Part shown: piece after piece, positions 19,264-30,871 of the stretch
Layout of the letters: the number at the start of each line of letters is the position of its first letter
Numbering within the stretch: the first letter of the stretch is position 1
Source: Brevibacillus brevis
Lineage (GTDB): Bacteria; Bacillota; Bacilli; Brevibacillales; Brevibacillaceae
Length of the DNA: 62,500 nt
NCBI RefSeq assembly: GCF_022026395.1
Contig: NZ_CP041767.1
Coordinates: 207,501-270,000, forward strand
Direction of reading: 5' to 3'
Translations under genes and position numbers: made by a program
Notes under the pieces: generated by a model
Database searches by the model: none
Told to the model about the DNA's origin: nothing
Seen by the model: only the letters and a program-made list of their open reading frames with translations

Positions 19264-19298
19264 GTAATAACCACATGTGAAGTAAGGAGGTGTGTTAC

Positions 19299-19724
19299 GT
19301 GGCTAAGAAGGTTATCCGCGTAATTAAATTACAAATCCCAGCAGGTAAAGCGAATCCTGCACCTCCAGTAGGTCCGGCTCTCGGTCAAGCTGGTGTAAAC
19401 ATCATGGGATTCTGTAAAGAATTCAATGCTCGCACTGAAAGCGAAGTAGGTATGATCATTCCGGTGGAAATCACCGTGTTTGAAGACCGTTCTTTCACTT
19501 TTATCACAAAAACTCCTCCAGCTGCAGTTCTGTTGAAGAAAGCTGCTGGTATCGAGTCCGGTTCTGGCGTACCAAACAAAACAAAGGTTGCTACGCTGAA
19601 GCGTGATAAAGTTCGTGAAATCGCAGAACTGAAGCGTCCTGACCTGAATGCTGCATCCGTAGAAGCGGCTATGCGCATGGTAGAAGGTACAGCTCGTTCT
19701 ATGGGTATCGTAATCGAAGACTAA
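19299..19724 (+). CDS. rplK: 50S ribosomal protein L11
   Basis: 141 aa, exactly the usual size. The proline-rich [20 protein letters not shown] segment (about 19-38) is the thiostrepton/stringent-factor-sensing region of L11. GTG 19299 follows TAAGGAGGTG at 7-nt spacing; an in-frame GTG at 19290 overlaps that site. Forms the GTPase-associated centre with 23S rRNA and L10-L12. Confidence 0.97.
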   Translation: MAKKVIRVIKLQIPAGKANPAPPVGPALGQAGVNIMGFCKEFNARTESEVGMIIPVEITVFEDRSFTFITKTPPAAVLLKKAAGIESGSGVPNKTKVATLKRDKVREIAELKRPDLNAASVEAAMRMVEGTARSMGIVIED

Positions 19725-19813
19725 TTGTCTTGAGTGCAAGGGGGCACAGACGTTGTGCCCCCCTGTCTGTGGGAGGATCAACCGCTACGACCACATTGAA
19801 GGGAGATTTAATC

Positions 19814-20497
19814 ATGGCGAAAAAAGGTAAGAAATATCAAGAGGCTGTAAAGCTCGTTGATAAAAACAAAGTTTACGAAGTAGTTGAAGGCGTTGAGCTG
19901 GTTAAAAAAGCAGCTACAGCTAAATTCGATGAAACTGTTGAAGCAGCTTTCCGTTTGGGCGTAGATCCTAAGCGTGCTGACCAACAAATTCGTGGCGCAG
20001 TTGTATTGCCACATGGTACTGGTAAAGTACAACGTGTTCTCGTATTCGCAAAAGGCGAAAAAGCGAAAGATGCAGAAGCAGCTGGCGCAGACTTCGTAGG
20101 CGATGCAGACATGATCGCGAAAATTCAAGGTGGCTGGTTCGACTTTGACGTTGTAGTAGCTACTCCTGATATGATGGGTGAAGTAGGTAAATTGGGTCGT
20201 GTACTCGGTCCAAAAGGCCTGATGCCAAACCCTAAGACCGGTACAGTTACTTTCGATGTAACCAAAGCGGTTAACGAAATCAAAGCAGGTAAAATTGAGT
20301 ACCGTGTAGACAAAGCGGGTAACATCCACGCTCCTATCGGAAAAGCATCCTTCGATGCTGACAAACTGGTAGAAAACCTGGCTGCTCTGACTGAAGCACT
20401 GAACCGTGCGAAACCAGCTGCTGCTAAAGGTGTTTACATGAGAAACGTAACCCTGAGCTCCACTATGGGCCCTGGCGTACGCGTAGCTGTAAAATAA
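19814..20497 (+). CDS. rplA: 50S ribosomal protein L1
   Basis: 227 aa, close to the usual 230. [19 protein letters not shown] (about residue 121) is the L1 signature. Builds the mobile L1 stalk at the E site. ATG 19814 follows GAAGGGAG; an upstream in-frame open stretch from 19730 is leader. Co-transcribed with rplK. Confidence 0.97.
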   Translation: MAKKGKKYQEAVKLVDKNKVYEVVEGVELVKKAATAKFDETVEAAFRLGVDPKRADQQIRGAVVLPHGTGKVQRVLVFAKGEKAKDAEAAGADFVGDADMIAKIQGGWFDFDVVVATPDMMGEVGKLGRVLGPKGLMPNPKTGTVTFDVTKAVNEIKAGKIEYRVDKAGNIHAPIGKASFDADKLVENLAALTEALNRAKPAAAKGVYMRNVTLSSTMGPGVRVAVK

Positions 20498-20503
20498 TGA
20501 CAC

Positions 20504-20532
20504 TTGACTTCCTTTATGGGAGTTGTTAAGAT
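20504..20532 (+). promoter_or_regulatory. Promoter of rplJ-rplL
   Basis: TTGACT (20504-20509), 17 bp, TAAGAT (20527-20532) with extended TG at 20524-20525. It starts just after the rplA stop codon. Confidence 0.65.
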
Positions 20533-20544
20533 AGTCCCTGTTGA

Positions 20545-20700
20545 TGAAAAGAATATGCCGTAGACAGAAGGTGCGGTGCTTGTGAGAGTAACGCTTAATA
20601 TCCCTCCGAGGCGTGTAATGTACGAATGAGGAAACGCTGTTTTCCTTTGACGATATAGCATTATGCCCTCGTGAGTCTGCGAGGGCATTCTTCATTTTCT
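20545..20700 (+). promoter_or_regulatory. Ribosomal protein L10 leader with attenuator
   Basis: The sequence from about 20559 (CCGTAGACAGAAGGTGCGG, then TCCCTCCGAGGC near 20602) matches the L10 leader of Firmicutes as I remember it. The downstream terminator ATGCCCTCG (20663-20671) / CGAGGGCAT (20680-20688) plus T-rich tail is the attenuator. Known mechanism: excess L10-L12 complex binds the leader and favours termination. Confidence 0.85.
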
Positions 20701-20727
20701 AGGATTAGAGCACGGGAGGTGTAATCA

Positions 20728-21243
20728 ATGGCAGAAATTCGTCCAACCGTTATTCGTGAAGAAAAGGTACAAGCGATCAACGAAATCGCAACTAAACTTC
20801 GCGAAAGCCAAACTACAGTGGTAGCTGACTACCGCGGTCTGACAGTAGCACAAGTAACTGAGCTCCGTAAGCAATTGCGTGAAGCTGGTGTTGAGTTCCA
20901 GGTGTTGAAAAACTCCCTGACTCGTTTGGCTACTGAGAAGGAAAGCCTGACTGAACTGGATCAATATCTGACTGGACCAAACGCTCTGGCGTTCTCCAAA
21001 GAGGATATCATCGCTCCAGCGAAAGTTATCGCTGAATTCGCTAAGAAAAACGACAAGCTGGAAATCAAGGGTGGCGTTATCGAGGGTAAAGTAGTTGATG
21101 CTGAGCAAATTAAAGCTCTGGCTTCCCTGCCGAACCGCGAAGGTCTCTTGTCCATGCTTCTTTCCGTCCTGCAAGCTCCAATGCGCAACGTTGCACTGGC
21201 AGTCAAAGCAGTGGCAGAACAAAAAGAAGGTCAAGGCGCGTAA
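20728..21243 (+). CDS. rplJ: 50S ribosomal protein L10
   Basis: 171 aa. N-terminal RNA-binding domain with [16 protein letters not shown] (about 32-47), and a C-terminal helix that carries L12 dimers. ATG 20728 follows GGGAGGTG. Together with L12 it forms the stalk and, by family knowledge, binds the leader just upstream. Confidence 0.97.
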   Translation: MAEIRPTVIREEKVQAINEIATKLRESQTTVVADYRGLTVAQVTELRKQLREAGVEFQVLKNSLTRLATEKESLTELDQYLTGPNALAFSKEDIIAPAKVIAEFAKKNDKLEIKGGVIEGKVVDAEQIKALASLPNREGLLSMLLSVLQAPMRNVALAVKAVAEQKEGQGA

Positions 21244-21298
21244 TCGTCTGATCGGTTAATGTTTTACAAATACTATTCCTTGAATGGAGGATTTACAA

Positions 21299-21661
21299 AT
21301 GTCTAAAGACCAAATCTTGGAAGCCATTAAAGGCATGTCCGTTCTCGAACTGAACGATCTGGTAAAAGCAATTGAAGAAGAATTCGGCGTAACTGCTGCT
21401 GCTCCTGTAGCTGTAGTTGCTGGTGGCGGAGCAGAAGCTGCTGCTGAGCAAACTGAGTTCACTGTAAACCTGGTAAGCGGCGGCGCTTCCAAAATCAACG
21501 TAATCAAAGTTGTTCGCGAGCTGACTGGCTTGGGTCTGAAAGAAGCAAAAGACCTGGTAGACAACGCTCCAAAAACACTCAAAGAGGGCGTTTCCAAAGA
21601 CGAAGCAGAAGCCCTCAAAGCAAAACTCGAAGAAGCTGGCGCTCAAGTAGAAGTAAAGTAA
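21299..21661 (+). CDS. rplL: 50S ribosomal protein L7/L12
   Basis: 120 aa. N-terminal dimerisation helices, an alanine-rich hinge (about 35-52) and a C-terminal globular domain with [20 protein letters not shown]. The multicopy stalk protein that recruits translation GTPases. ATG 21299 is used; an in-frame ATG at 21284 overlaps the TGGAGG site. A strong terminator follows. Confidence 0.97.
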   Translation: MSKDQILEAIKGMSVLELNDLVKAIEEEFGVTAAAPVAVVAGGGAEAAAEQTEFTVNLVSGGASKINVIKVVRELTGLGLKEAKDLVDNAPKTLKEGVSKDEAEALKAKLEEAGAQVEVK

Positions 21662-21678
21662 GTTAGCTTCCTTTAGGA

Positions 21679-21708
21679 TATCCCCTTGCCTGCGGCAGGG
21701 GGATTTTC
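21679..21708 (+). terminator. Intrinsic terminator after rplL
   Basis: ATCCCCTTGCC pairs with GGCAGGGGGAT around TGC, followed by TTTTCT. Confidence 0.85.
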
Positions 21709-21763
21709 TATAAACTTTTGATGATAAAGGTTTATTTAAACGATGAGGAAGGGTGAATCACAC

Positions 21764-22360
21764 GTGGCAGACCATTACTATACCAATCAACCGGGCGCTG
21801 CACATGATGAACAGCAATTTACGTTCAAGCTCCGTGGTAATGAATTTCGTTTCATAACGGATGCTGGCGTTTTTTCCCGAGACCGGATTGACTTTGGAAG
21901 TGTATTGCTCATCGAGAACATGGAGATCGACAGTCATGCGCGTGTGCTTGATGTGGGATGCGGGTATGGTCCGATGGGATTGACGGCTGCCAAGCTTGCT
22001 GATCATGGTCGGGTGACGATGATCGACGTGAACGAGCGTGCGGTTAACCTGGCTCGTCGTAATGCAGAAGCAAATGGTATTAAAAATGTTGAGGTTCGAG
22101 TGAGTGATGTCTACAACGGCGTACAAGGCGAGCAGTTTGATGTCATTCTGACCAATCCGCCTATTCGTGCGGGTAAGGAAATCGTTCATCGCATTTTTGT
22201 AGAAGGATACGACCTGTTAGTAGAAGGTGGAGAAATGTGGGTTGTCATTCAGAAGAAGCAAGGCGCCCCATCCGCATTGAAGAAGCTACAGGAAACGTAC
22301 CGGGAAGTAATAGAGGTAGATCGGGAAAAAGGCTATCACATATTCAGGGCAATCAAATAA
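21764..22360 (+). CDS. ybxB: RsmC-like 16S rRNA methyltransferase (YbxB)
   Basis: 198 aa class I SAM-dependent methyltransferase. Motif I DVGCGYGPMG (about residue 64), motif II MIDVNERAV, and motif IV TNPPIRAGK, typical of N2-guanine rRNA methylases. It corresponds to the C-terminal half of RsmC; the exact guanine is not known. GTG 21764 follows AGGAAGGGTGA and matches the family N-terminus better than ATG 21743. Confidence 0.88.
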   Translation: MADHYYTNQPGAAHDEQQFTFKLRGNEFRFITDAGVFSRDRIDFGSVLLIENMEIDSHARVLDVGCGYGPMGLTAAKLADHGRVTMIDVNERAVNLARRNAEANGIKNVEVRVSDVYNGVQGEQFDVILTNPPIRAGKEIVHRIFVEGYDLLVEGGEMWVVIQKKQGAPSALKKLQETYREVIEVDREKGYHIFRAIK

Positions 22361-22388
22361 GCAAGAAGAAATCATTAGAAAAGTTTTC

Positions 22389-22417
22389 TTGACGCGAATA
22401 ATTGAATGTGGTAGCAT
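22389..22417 (+). promoter_or_regulatory. Promoter of rpoB-rpoC
   Basis: TTGACG (22389-22394), 17 bp, TAGCAT (22412-22417) with extended TG at 22409-22410. It gives a leader of roughly 245 nt. Confidence 0.6.
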
Positions 22418-22501
22418 TATAAAATGTCAATATGGGATAAATGTCTATTTTTCAGCAATTCCCTGTCTGTCAAGCGTTTCTACTTTTTTCCTGAGATAGG
22501 A

Positions 22502-22628
22502 ATGTTTGCGTGAAAACATGGGAATTCTTTTAAAATAGAGTTTCTCTGGGTTAAAAATGGTTGAAGCTGCTTTAACCCATTTTTATTTTTAGGCATTCGA
22601 ATGCGACTGAAAGAAGTTGCCGAATGCC
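22502..22628 (+). terminator. Structured rpoB leader with an intrinsic terminator
   Basis: Three hairpins in the 309-bp ybxB-rpoB gap: ATGTTT/AAACAT (22502-22519); TGGGTTAAA (22547-22555) with TTTAACCCA (22571-22579) followed by a T-rich run to 22590, a bona fide terminator shape; and GGCATTCG (22592-22599) with CGAATGCC (22621-22628). The terminator lies downstream of the likely rpoB promoter, so it could act as an attenuator. It could also terminate the ybxB transcript. Confidence 0.7.
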
Positions 22629-22669
22629 GAGTTTCTATGTGTGAAAACACAACCTGAGGGGTGAATAAG

Positions 22670-25600
22670 TTGGCAGGTAAAGTGATTCAAAGTGGCCGAC
22701 ACCGCCAGCGTCGTACGTATTCACGTATTAACGAAGTGCTGGGCCTTCCAAATCTCATCGAGATTCAACAAAAGTCCTACCAGTGGTTCCTTGATGAGGG
22801 GCTCCGTGAGATGTTCCAAGACATTTCGCCAATCCAGGACTTCACAGGTAATCTCGTGCTGGAGTTTATCGACTACAGCTTGGGAGAGCCGAAGTACGAT
22901 GTTGACGAGTCGAAAGAACGTGACGTCACCTATGCGGCGCCTCTGCGTGTGAAGGTACGTTTGTTGAACAAAGAGACGGGAGAAGTGAAGGAACAAGAAG
23001 TATTCATGGGGGACTTCCCGCTCATGACCGAAACGGGAACCTTCATTATTAATGGTGCTGAGCGCGTTATTGTCAGCCAGCTTGTTCGTTCCCCCAGTGT
23101 ATATTACAACACCAAAGTGGACAAAAACGGCAAGCAGACGTTTACAGCTACAGTAATCCCGAACCGGGGTGCTTGGCTGGAGCTGGAGACCGATGCGAAG
23201 GACGTTATTTATGTCCGCATCGACCGTACGCGAAAAATCCCGGTAACGGTTCTTTTGCGTGCGTTGGGCTTTGGTTCCGACATTGAGATTCTCAACTTGC
23301 TGGGTGAAGATGAATACATCAAGAACACGCTGGAAAAAGACAATACCGATTCTACGGAAAAAGCGCTCATTGAAATCTACGAGCGTCTTCGTCCGGGTGA
23401 GCCACCAACAGTCGAAAATGCGAAGAGCCTCTTGATCTCTCGTTTCTTCGACCCTAAGCGCTATGATTTGGCTTCTGTTGGTCGTTACAAAATGAACAAA
23501 AAGCTTCATTTGAAAAACCGTCTGTACAACCAACGTTTGGCTGAGACGCTGGTCGATACGACAACAGGTGAAATTTTTGCCGAAGCAGGTCAAATGATTG
23601 ACCGTCGTGTCCTTGATCGCATCGTGCCAGCGCTGGAAGGAAACATCGGCTTTATCGATGTTCGTACGCATGGCGGTGTATTGGAAGATGAAGCGATTCA
23701 TTTGCAATCTATCAATATTTTCTCTCCGATTGAGGATGGCAAGATCATCAAAGTAATCGGAAACGGAAATGTAGATAAGTCCTTCAAACATATTACGCCG
23801 GCGGATATCGTATCGGCGATCAACTATTTCATGAACCTCTTGCACGGTGTAGGTTCCACAGACGATATCGACCACTTGGGTAACCGTCGTCTGCGTTCCG
23901 TGGGTGAGCTTCTACAGAACCAATTCCGTATCGGTTTGTCCCGTATGGAACGTGTGGTTCGTGAGCGCATGTCCATCCAGGATCAAAACCAAATTACACC
24001 GCAAGCTCTCATTAACATCCGTCCAGTGATTGCATCACTGAAGGAGTTCTTTGGTAGCTCGCAGCTGTCTCAGTTCATGGATCAAACAAACCCATTGGCT
24101 GAGCTGACGCACAAACGCCGTCTGTCCGCACTCGGACCTGGTGGTTTGACGCGTGAGCGCGCGGGCTTCGAAGTGCGCGACGTTCACCATTCCCACTACG
24201 GTCGTATGTGTCCAATTGAGACGCCAGAGGGACCAAACATTGGTTTGATCAACTCCCTGTCGTCCTTTGCACGCATTAACGATTACGGATTCATTGAAAC
24301 GCCTCGTCGTAAAGTAGATCCGGAAACGGGCTTCGTGTTGACTGATATCAGCTACTTGACTGCTGATGAGGAAGACGTGTTCAACGTGGCACAGGCGAAT
24401 CAGCCACTTGATGAAGATGGTCGTTTCGTAAACGACATGGTAATCTGCCGTCGTAAAGGTGAGATCTTGAGCGTACCGCGCGACAAGGTAGACTTCATGG
24501 ACGTATCTCCGAAGCAGGTTGTATCCGTAGCGACAGCGCTGATTCCGTTCCTCGAGAACGATGACGCCAACCGCGCACTGATGGGTTCAAACATGCAGCG
24601 GCAGGCCGTTCCGCTTTTGATTCCACAAGCACCGTTTGTCGGTACGGGTATGGAACATAAAGCAGCGCAAGACTCCGGCGTGGCGATCGTTGCCAAGCAT
24701 CCGGGTCAAGTAGAGCGCGTAACGGCTCGCGAAATCTGGATTCGTCGTTACCAAGAAATCGACGGAAGAAAAGTTGCCGGCGATCTCGATAAATACAAAA
24801 TGCACAAGTTTATCCGTTCCAACCAAGGTACCTGCATCAACCAGCGTCCAATTGTAAGCACTGGGGACTGGATTGAAAAAGGCGATATCATTGGGGACGG
24901 CCCATCCACTGAAAAAGGTGAATTGGCTCTCGGTCGTAACGTAATCGTTGCGTTTATGACGTGGGAAGGATACAACTACGAAGACGCGATTCTTCTGAGT
25001 GAAAAACTTGTAAAAGATGACGTGTATACGTCTATCCATATTGAAGAATACGAGTCCGAAGCTCGCGACACCAAGCTGGGTCCAGAGGAAATCACTCGCG
25101 ATATTCCAAACGTTGGGGAAGATGCTCTGAAAAACCTGGACGAACGCGGTATCATCCGTGTTGGTGCGGAGATTCAGGACGGCGACATTCTCGTTGGTAA
25201 GGTTACACCTAAAGGGGTTACTGAGCTGACAGCAGAAGAACGCCTCCTGCATGCCATCTTCGGTGAAAAAGCTCGTGAAGTTCGTGATACATCCCTGCGC
25301 GTACCGCATGGTGGTTCCGGTATCATCGTAGACGTTAAAGTATTTACGCGTGAGAATGGCGACGAATTGCCACCAGGCGTAAACCAACTCGTTCGCGTTT
25401 ACATCGCCCAAAAACGGAAAATCTCCGTGGGTGACAAAATGGCCGGTCGACATGGTAACAAAGGGGTTATCGCCCGCATCATGGCGGAAGAAGATATGCC
25501 GTTCCTGCCAGATGGCTCTCCAGTAGAGATCGTACTCAACCCGTTGGGCGTACCTTCGCGTATGAACATCGGTCAGGTATTGGAGACTCACTTGGGTATG

Positions 25601-26209
25601 GCGGCGAAGCTTCTGGGTATCCACGTAGCAACGCCGGTATTCGACGGTGCACGTCAGGCAGAAGTATTCGAAACGTTGGAAGAAGCAGGTCTGGATCGTG
25701 ACGGAAAAACGATCTTGTTCGATGGTCGTACAGGTGAACCGTTTGACCGCCGTGTAACGGTAGGTTGCGTATACATGCTGAAACTGGCTCACTTGGTTGA
25801 CGATAAAATCCATGCTCGTTCTACTGGTCCTTACTCTCTTGTTACGCAGCAGCCATTGGGTGGTAAAGCTCAATTCGGTGGACAGCGTTTCGGGGAGATG
25901 GAGGTTTGGGCATTGGAGGCATATGGTGCTGCCTACACCTTGCAAGAAATTCTCACTGTCAAGTCGGATGACGTCGTGGGCCGCGTGAAGACGTACGAAG
26001 CGATCGTTAAGGGCGAAAACGTTCCAGAACCAGGTGTTCCAGAGTCCTTCAAGGTATTGATCAAGGAACTCCAGAGCTTGGGTATGGACGTGAAGATTCT
26101 GTCCGGAGACGAGCAGGAGATTGAAATGCGTGAAATGGAAGACGAGGATGAAGGCAACGGTGAAAAACTGAACCTCGTTCTCGAAGGCGGAAGCTTGAAC
26201 GACGAGTAA
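22670..26209 (+). CDS. rpoB: DNA-directed RNA polymerase subunit beta
   Basis: 1179 aa. All core regions are present, including [20 protein letters not shown] (rifampicin region; residues usually changed in resistance are wild type), [28 protein letters not shown] and the C-terminal [19 protein letters not shown] clamp. TTG 22670 is chosen because GTG 22661 overlaps the TGAGGGGTGA site; either is possible. The acidic C-terminal tail is shorter than in B. subtilis. Confidence 0.98.
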   Translation: MAGKVIQSGRHRQRRTYSRINEVLGLPNLIEIQQKSYQWFLDEGLREMFQDISPIQDFTGNLVLEFIDYSLGEPKYDVDESKERDVTYAAPLRVKVRLLNKETGEVKEQEVFMGDFPLMTETGTFIINGAERVIVSQLVRSPSVYYNTKVDKNGKQTFTATVIPNRGAWLELETDAKDVIYVRIDRTRKIPVTVLLRALGFGSDIEILNLLGEDEYIKNTLEKDNTDSTEKALIEIYERLRPGEPPTVENAKSLLISRFFDPKRYDLASVGRYKMNKKLHLKNRLYNQRLAETLVDTTTGEIFAEAGQMIDRRVLDRIVPALEGNIGFIDVRTHGGVLEDEAIHLQSINIFSPIEDGKIIKVIGNGNVDKSFKHITPADIVSAINYFMNLLHGVGSTDDIDHLGNRRLRSVGELLQNQFRIGLSRMERVVRERMSIQDQNQITPQALINIRPVIASLKEFFGSSQLSQFMDQTNPLAELTHKRRLSALGPGGLTRERAGFEVRDVHHSHYGRMCPIETPEGPNIGLINSLSSFARINDYGFIETPRRKVDPETGFVLTDISYLTADEEDVFNVAQANQPLDEDGRFVNDMVICRRKGEILSVPRDKVDFMDVSPKQVVSVATALIPFLENDDANRALMGSNMQRQAVPLLIPQAPFVGTGMEHKAAQDSGVAIVAKHPGQVERVTAREIWIRRYQEIDGRKVAGDLDKYKMHKFIRSNQGTCINQRPIVSTGDWIEKGDIIGDGPSTEKGELALGRNVIVAFMTWEGYNYEDAILLSEKLVKDDVYTSIHIEEYESEARDTKLGPEEITRDIPNVGEDALKNLDERGIIRVGAEIQDGDILVGKVTPKGVTELTAEERLLHAIFGEKAREVRDTSLRVPHGGSGIIVDVKVFTRENGDELPPGVNQLVRVYIAQKRKISVGDKMAGRHGNKGVIARIMAEEDMPFLPDGSPVEIVLNPLGVPSRMNIGQVLETHLGMAAKLLGIHVATPVFDGARQAEVFETLEEAGLDRDGKTILFDGRTGEPFDRRVTVGCVYMLKLAHLVDDKIHARSTGPYSLVTQQPLGGKAQFGGQRFGEMEVWALEAYGAAYTLQEILTVKSDDVVGRVKTYEAIVKGENVPEPGVPESFKVLIKELQSLGMDVKILSGDEQEIEMREMEDEDEGNGEKLNLVLEGGSLNDE

Positions 26210-26238
26210 GATTCCGGTACCAAGGGAGGTAACGCCCT

Positions 26239-29200
26239 GTGATTGACGTGAACAACTTCGAATATATGAAGATCGGCTTGGCTTCCCCCGATAAGATCCG
26301 TTCGTGGTCTTTCGGGGAAGTGAAGAAGCCAGAGACGATCAACTACCGCACACTGAAACCGGAAAAAGACGGCTTGTTCTGTGAACGCATCTTTGGACCG
26401 ACCAAGGACTGGGAATGCCATTGCGGTAAATACAAGCGTGTTCGTTATAAAGGTGTAGTGTGCGACCGTTGTGGCGTGGAAGTGACCCGCGCCAAAGTAC
26501 GGCGTGAGCGCATGGGGCACATTGAACTGGCTGCCCCAGTTTCTCACATCTGGTACTTCAAAGGGATTCCGAGCCGTATGGGCTTGGTGCTCGACATGTC
26601 CCCTCGTTCCCTGGAGGAAGTAATCTACTTTGCTTCTTACGTAGTAACCGATCCAGGTGACACTCCTCTCGATAAAAAGCAATTGCTCTCCGAAAAAGAG
26701 TATCGCAACTATCGTGAGAAATACGGCCACTCCTTCCAAGCGATGATGGGAGCAGAAGCGATCAAGCGCCTGCTTGCTGAAATCGATCTGGATAAAGACG
26801 TGGAAACGTTAAAAGAAGATTTGAAAACGGCACAAGGCCAGCGTCGCAACCGTGCGATCAAGCGTCTGGAAGTGCTCGAGGCATTCCGCAACTCCGGTAA
26901 CCACCCGGATTGGATGGTTCTCGACGTACTGCCGGTTATCCCGCCAGAGCTTCGTCCAATGGTTCAGTTGGATGGTGGACGTTTTGCCACTTCCGACCTG
27001 AATGACCTGTACCGCCGTGTAATCAACCGTAATAACCGTCTGAAGCGCCTGCTCGAACTGGGTGCTCCTGACATTATCGTACAAAACGAGAAACGCATGC
27101 TGCAGGAAGCAGTAGACGCGCTCATCGACAACGGTCGTCGTGGACGTCCGGTAACAGGACCAGGTAACCGTCCTTTGAAATCTCTCAGCCACATGCTGAA
27201 AGGTAAACAAGGTCGTTTCCGTCAAAACCTGCTCGGTAAGCGTGTTGACTACTCCGGTCGTTCCGTTATCGTTGTAGGACCTAACCTGAAGATGTATCAG
27301 TGCGGTTTGCCTAAAGAAATGGCACTAGAGCTCTTCAAACCGTTCGTGATGAAAGAGCTGGTTTCCAAAGGCCTCGCTCACAACATCAAGAGCGCAAAGC
27401 GCAAGGTTGAGCGCGTTCAGCCAGAGGTATGGGACGTTCTCGAGGACGTTATTCGCGAGCATCCGGTACTGTTGAACCGTGCCCCCACCTTGCACCGTCT
27501 GGGTATCCAGGCGTTCGAACCAGTTCTGGTTGAAGGCCGTGCGATCCGTCTGCATCCACTCGTTTGTACAGCGTACAACGCGGACTTTGACGGTGACCAA
27601 ATGGCGGTTCACGTTCCGTTGTCTGCTGAGGCACAAGCAGAAGCACGTATCCTCATGCTGGCAGCGCAGAACATCTTGAACCCGAAAGACGGTAAACCGG
27701 TAGTAACACCATCCCAGGACATGGTGCTTGGTTCCTACTACCTGACACTGGAACGTGAGGGCGACAAAGGCGAGGGTACGATCTATCGCGATCCTCACGA
27801 TGCGATTGCCGCTTATCAGCAAGGCTTTATCAGCCTGCATACGCGCATTGCTCTGCCAGCGAAACGCCTGAACAAAACCAGCTTTACTGAACGTCAAGAG
27901 AACGCGCTTCTCGTAACGACAGTAGGGAAAGTGATCTTCAACGAGATATTCCCTGCAGATCTGCCGTTCATCAATGCACCCACCAAGGCTAACCTGCAAT
28001 TTATGGTTCCAGACGAGTGCTTTATCTTTGATAAAGGTACAAATGTTTCAGAGTTCATCAAGAACCTGCCTGACCCGGGTGCAGTAAAGAAAGGCTTCTT
28101 GGGAACGATCATTTCCGAGTGCTTCCGTCGCTTCGGTACGATGAAAACGTCCATGATTCTTGACAGAATCAAGGAACTGGGCTTCACGTACTCGACAAAA
28201 GCAGGTATCACGATTGCCGTAGCGGACATTGCGGTACCAGGAAAGAAAAAAGACATCCTCGACGCAGCGGATGAAAAGGTTGCAACTGTCATGACGCAGT
28301 TCCGTCGCGGTTTGATCACCGAAGACGAGCGCTATGACCGCGTAATCTCCATCTGGTCCAAAGCGAAGGATGAAGTAACAGACGTTTTGATGAAGTCCAT
28401 GGATAAGTTCAATGCGATCTTCATGATGGCGAACTCCGGTGCCCGTGGTAACGTATCCCAGATCACTCAGCTGGCTGGTATGCGCGGTCTGATGGCAAAC
28501 CCATCCGGTCGAATCATCGAGTTGCCGATTAAATCCAACTTCCGTGAAGGTCTGACGGTTTTGGAGTACTTTATCTCCACGCACGGTGCGCGTAAAGGTC
28601 TCGCCGATACAGCCTTGCGTACAGCGGACTCGGGTTACCTGACTCGTCGTCTGGTAGACGTTGCCCAAGACGTGATTGTACGCGAAACCGATTGCGGAAC
28701 AGATAAAGGTATCCGTGTAACAGCGATCAAGGATGGTAAAGAAGAAATCGAGAAGCTGTCTGACCGTCTGGTAGGACGTACTTGCTTCGAGACTTTGCGC
28801 CACCCTGAGACAAAAGAAATTATCGTGCACCGCAATGAGGAGATCTCTGAAGAGGTTGCCGAGTATATCGAAAAAGTTGGAATCACTGACGTTTACATCC
28901 GTAACGTACTTGCTTGCCGCACCAGCCATGGTGTTTGCAAACTGTGCTACGGACGCAACCTGGCAACAGGAGCCGAGGTGGAAGTGGGAGAAGCAGTTGG
29001 TATTATCGCTGCTCAGTCCATTGGTGAGCCGGGTACCCAGCTGACCATGCGTACCTTCCATACCGGTGGGGTTGCGGGAGACGATATTACCCAAGGTTTG
29101 CCGCGTATTCAGGAGTTGTTCGAAGCGCGTAATCCGAAAGGGCAAGCAGTCATCTCCGAAATTGATGGTGAAGTTGTTGATATTCGCGAAGGGAAAGATC

Positions 29201-29865
29201 GTCGCGAGATCGAAGTACGTGGAGAAGCGGAGAACAAAGTGTATGCAGCACCGTATGGCTCACGCATCAAGGTTTCTGTTGGTGTCAAGCTGAATGCTGG
29301 TGACGAGCTCACGGAAGGTTCCGTAGACCCGAAAGAAATGCTCAAAGTTCGTGGTATGCGCGGCGTTTCCAACTACATCTTGCAAGAGGTACAAAAAGTT
29401 TACCGTATGCAAGGGGTAGAAATTAACGACAAGCACGTAGAGGTAATGATTCGTCAGATGCTGCGCAAATTGCGCGTTATCGACAGCGGAGATACAGACC
29501 TCTTGCCAGGTTCCTATGTAGAGGTTCCTGAATTTGAGCAAGCGAACGCTAAAGTTCTCATGGAAGGCAGAAATCCAGCAGTGGGCCGTCCGGTTCTTCT
29601 GGGGATCACCAAAGCATCCCTCGAAACCGACTCCTTCCTGTCGGCAGCATCCTTCCAGGAAACGACTCGCGTTCTTACCGATGCAGCGATCAAAGGAAAA
29701 GTGGACCGCTTGCTAGGTTTGAAAGAGAACGTTATTATCGGGAAGCTGGTTCCAGCAGGTACCGGTATGTCACGTTACCGCAATGTAAAAGTTGCTAGTC
29801 AAGTAGATTACGAAGCAGAGCTGGAAGCAGCGAAAGCTGAGCAAGAAGCAGTTTCTGTAGAGTAA
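26239..29865 (+). CDS. rpoC: DNA-directed RNA polymerase subunit beta'
   Basis: 1208 aa. N-terminal zinc ribbon (CHCGKYK ... CDRCGVE, about residues 60-78), catalytic NADFDGDQM (about 447-455) holding the Mg2+ aspartates, the bridge-helix/trigger-loop region GSGARGN-like [10 protein letters not shown], and a second zinc site (CGTD ... [11 protein letters not shown]). GTG start with AAGGGAGGTAA. It is 29 bp after rpoB. Confidence 0.98.
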   Translation: MIDVNNFEYMKIGLASPDKIRSWSFGEVKKPETINYRTLKPEKDGLFCERIFGPTKDWECHCGKYKRVRYKGVVCDRCGVEVTRAKVRRERMGHIELAAPVSHIWYFKGIPSRMGLVLDMSPRSLEEVIYFASYVVTDPGDTPLDKKQLLSEKEYRNYREKYGHSFQAMMGAEAIKRLLAEIDLDKDVETLKEDLKTAQGQRRNRAIKRLEVLEAFRNSGNHPDWMVLDVLPVIPPELRPMVQLDGGRFATSDLNDLYRRVINRNNRLKRLLELGAPDIIVQNEKRMLQEAVDALIDNGRRGRPVTGPGNRPLKSLSHMLKGKQGRFRQNLLGKRVDYSGRSVIVVGPNLKMYQCGLPKEMALELFKPFVMKELVSKGLAHNIKSAKRKVERVQPEVWDVLEDVIREHPVLLNRAPTLHRLGIQAFEPVLVEGRAIRLHPLVCTAYNADFDGDQMAVHVPLSAEAQAEARILMLAAQNILNPKDGKPVVTPSQDMVLGSYYLTLEREGDKGEGTIYRDPHDAIAAYQQGFISLHTRIALPAKRLNKTSFTERQENALLVTTVGKVIFNEIFPADLPFINAPTKANLQFMVPDECFIFDKGTNVSEFIKNLPDPGAVKKGFLGTIISECFRRFGTMKTSMILDRIKELGFTYSTKAGITIAVADIAVPGKKKDILDAADEKVATVMTQFRRGLITEDERYDRVISIWSKAKDEVTDVLMKSMDKFNAIFMMANSGARGNVSQITQLAGMRGLMANPSGRIIELPIKSNFREGLTVLEYFISTHGARKGLADTALRTADSGYLTRRLVDVAQDVIVRETDCGTDKGIRVTAIKDGKEEIEKLSDRLVGRTCFETLRHPETKEIIVHRNEEISEEVAEYIEKVGITDVYIRNVLACRTSHGVCKLCYGRNLATGAEVEVGEAVGIIAAQSIGEPGTQLTMRTFHTGGVAGDDITQGLPRIQELFEARNPKGQAVISEIDGEVVDIREGKDRREIEVRGEAENKVYAAPYGSRIKVSVGVKLNAGDELTEGSVDPKEMLKVRGMRGVSNYILQEVQKVYRMQGVEINDKHVEVMIRQMLRKLRVIDSGDTDLLPGSYVEVPEFEQANAKVLMEGRNPAVGRPVLLGITKASLETDSFLSAASFQETTRVLTDAAIKGKVDRLLGLKENVIIGKLVPAGTGMSRYRNVKVASQVDYEAELEAAKAEQEAVSVE

Positions 29866-29873
29866 TGGCGGGA

Positions 29874-29908
29874 AAAGCGCCCATCACCGATTGGTGGGCG
29901 CTTTCCTA
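29874..29908 (+). terminator. Hairpin terminator after rpoC (weak T-tract)
   Basis: AAAGCGCCCA (29874-29883) pairs with TGGGCGCTTT (29895-29904), a perfect 10-bp stem; only a short T-run follows, so termination may be partial. Confidence 0.65.
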
Positions 29909-29929
29909 AATAAAAATATCAAATGGGCG

Positions 29930-29958
29930 TTGACAACAACTAGCCCACCTGATATTAT
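29930..29958 (+). promoter_or_regulatory. Promoter of the L7Ae-like gene and rpsL cluster
   Basis: Consensus TTGACA (29930-29935), 17 bp, TATTAT (29953-29958). Confidence 0.8.
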
Positions 29959-30002
29959 ATTCAAGTGTGCCTGACATCTGTACTTTGGAGGATATGAGAA
30001 TC

Positions 30003-30257
30003 ATGTCTTATGAAAAAGTAGAGCGGGCCAAGGACTTGACAATCGGCATTAAGCAGACGATCAAAGCTGTGGAAAACCAACAGGTAGAAGCGGTGTATAT
30101 CGCTGTTGATGCAGATAAGCGTTTGACCCAAAAAGTCGAGCTCCTTTGCAAAGAGAAGGGTGTTCCAGTCATTCATGTAGATTCCATGTATCGCTTAGGC
30201 AAAGCGTGCGGAATTGAAGTGGGAGCGGCTACTGCTGCGATTAAAAAAAGTGGTTAA
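30003..30257 (+). CDS. rplGB: L7Ae-like ribosomal protein (YbxF family)
   Basis: 84 aa, L7Ae/L30e/S12e fold. The RNA-contact segment LGKACGIEVGAATAAI near the C-terminus is the kink-turn binding signature. ATG 30003 matches the family start MSYEKV; ATG 29994 is too close to TTTGGAGG. It lies between rpoC and rpsL, as in Bacillus. Its ribosomal role is not fully settled. Confidence 0.9.
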   Translation: MSYEKVERAKDLTIGIKQTIKAVENQQVEAVYIAVDADKRLTQKVELLCKEKGVPVIHVDSMYRLGKACGIEVGAATAAIKKSG

Positions 30258-30380
30258 CGATGTTTTTGTCAGCGGCTTACACGTTGCGTAATGCTGGACA
30301 AGGACTTTCTATTTGACCTAAAAATGACTCACCTGGATCTGTGGTCTTGAAGATTGGGTATTAAGAAGGGAGGTAACATC

Positions 30381-30815
30381 ATGCCTACAATTAACCAATT
30401 GGTGCGTAAAGGTCGCGAGGATAAGGTTGTGAAGTCGAAGTCCCCAGCTCTTCAAAAGGGGTACAACAGCTTCAAGAAAAGCCAAACTAACCAAAGCTCT
30501 CCTCAAAAACGTGGTGTTTGCACTCGTGTAGGTACCATGACTCCGAAAAAACCGAACTCCGCGTTGCGTAAATACGCTCGTGTGCGTTTGACTAACGGAA
30601 TCGAGGTAACAGCTTACATCGGTGGTATTGGCCACAACCTGCAAGAGCATAGCGTCGTGCTGGTGCGCGGCGGTCGTGTAAAAGACTTGCCAGGGGTACG
30701 CTACCATATCGTTCGTGGTGCTCTTGACACTGCTGGTGTGAACAACCGTAAACAAGGTCGTTCCAAATACGGTACTAAGCGTCCGAAGCCAGGTCAAGCA
30801 GCAGCGAAGAAGTAA
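30381..30815 (+). CDS. rpsL: 30S ribosomal protein S12
   Basis: 144 aa. [11 protein letters not shown] and [13 protein letters not shown] hold the lysine and proline positions changed in streptomycin resistance, all wild type here. Acts at the decoding centre. ATG 30381 follows AAGGGAGGTAA. The lysine/alanine-rich C-terminus is slightly longer than in B. subtilis. Confidence 0.97.
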   Translation: MPTINQLVRKGREDKVVKSKSPALQKGYNSFKKSQTNQSSPQKRGVCTRVGTMTPKKPNSALRKYARVRLTNGIEVTAYIGGIGHNLQEHSVVLVRGGRVKDLPGVRYHIVRGALDTAGVNNRKQGRSKYGTKRPKPGQAAAKK

Positions 30816-30871
30816 TAAAAAAACGCCTGTGAAGTGGCGTGAATTTATAACGAAAAGAAGGAGGGAATACG

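Noticed and set aside
30816..30871. ACGCC/GGCGT hairpin between rpsL and rpsG
   Set aside because: Only five pairs, no T-run; too weak to call.
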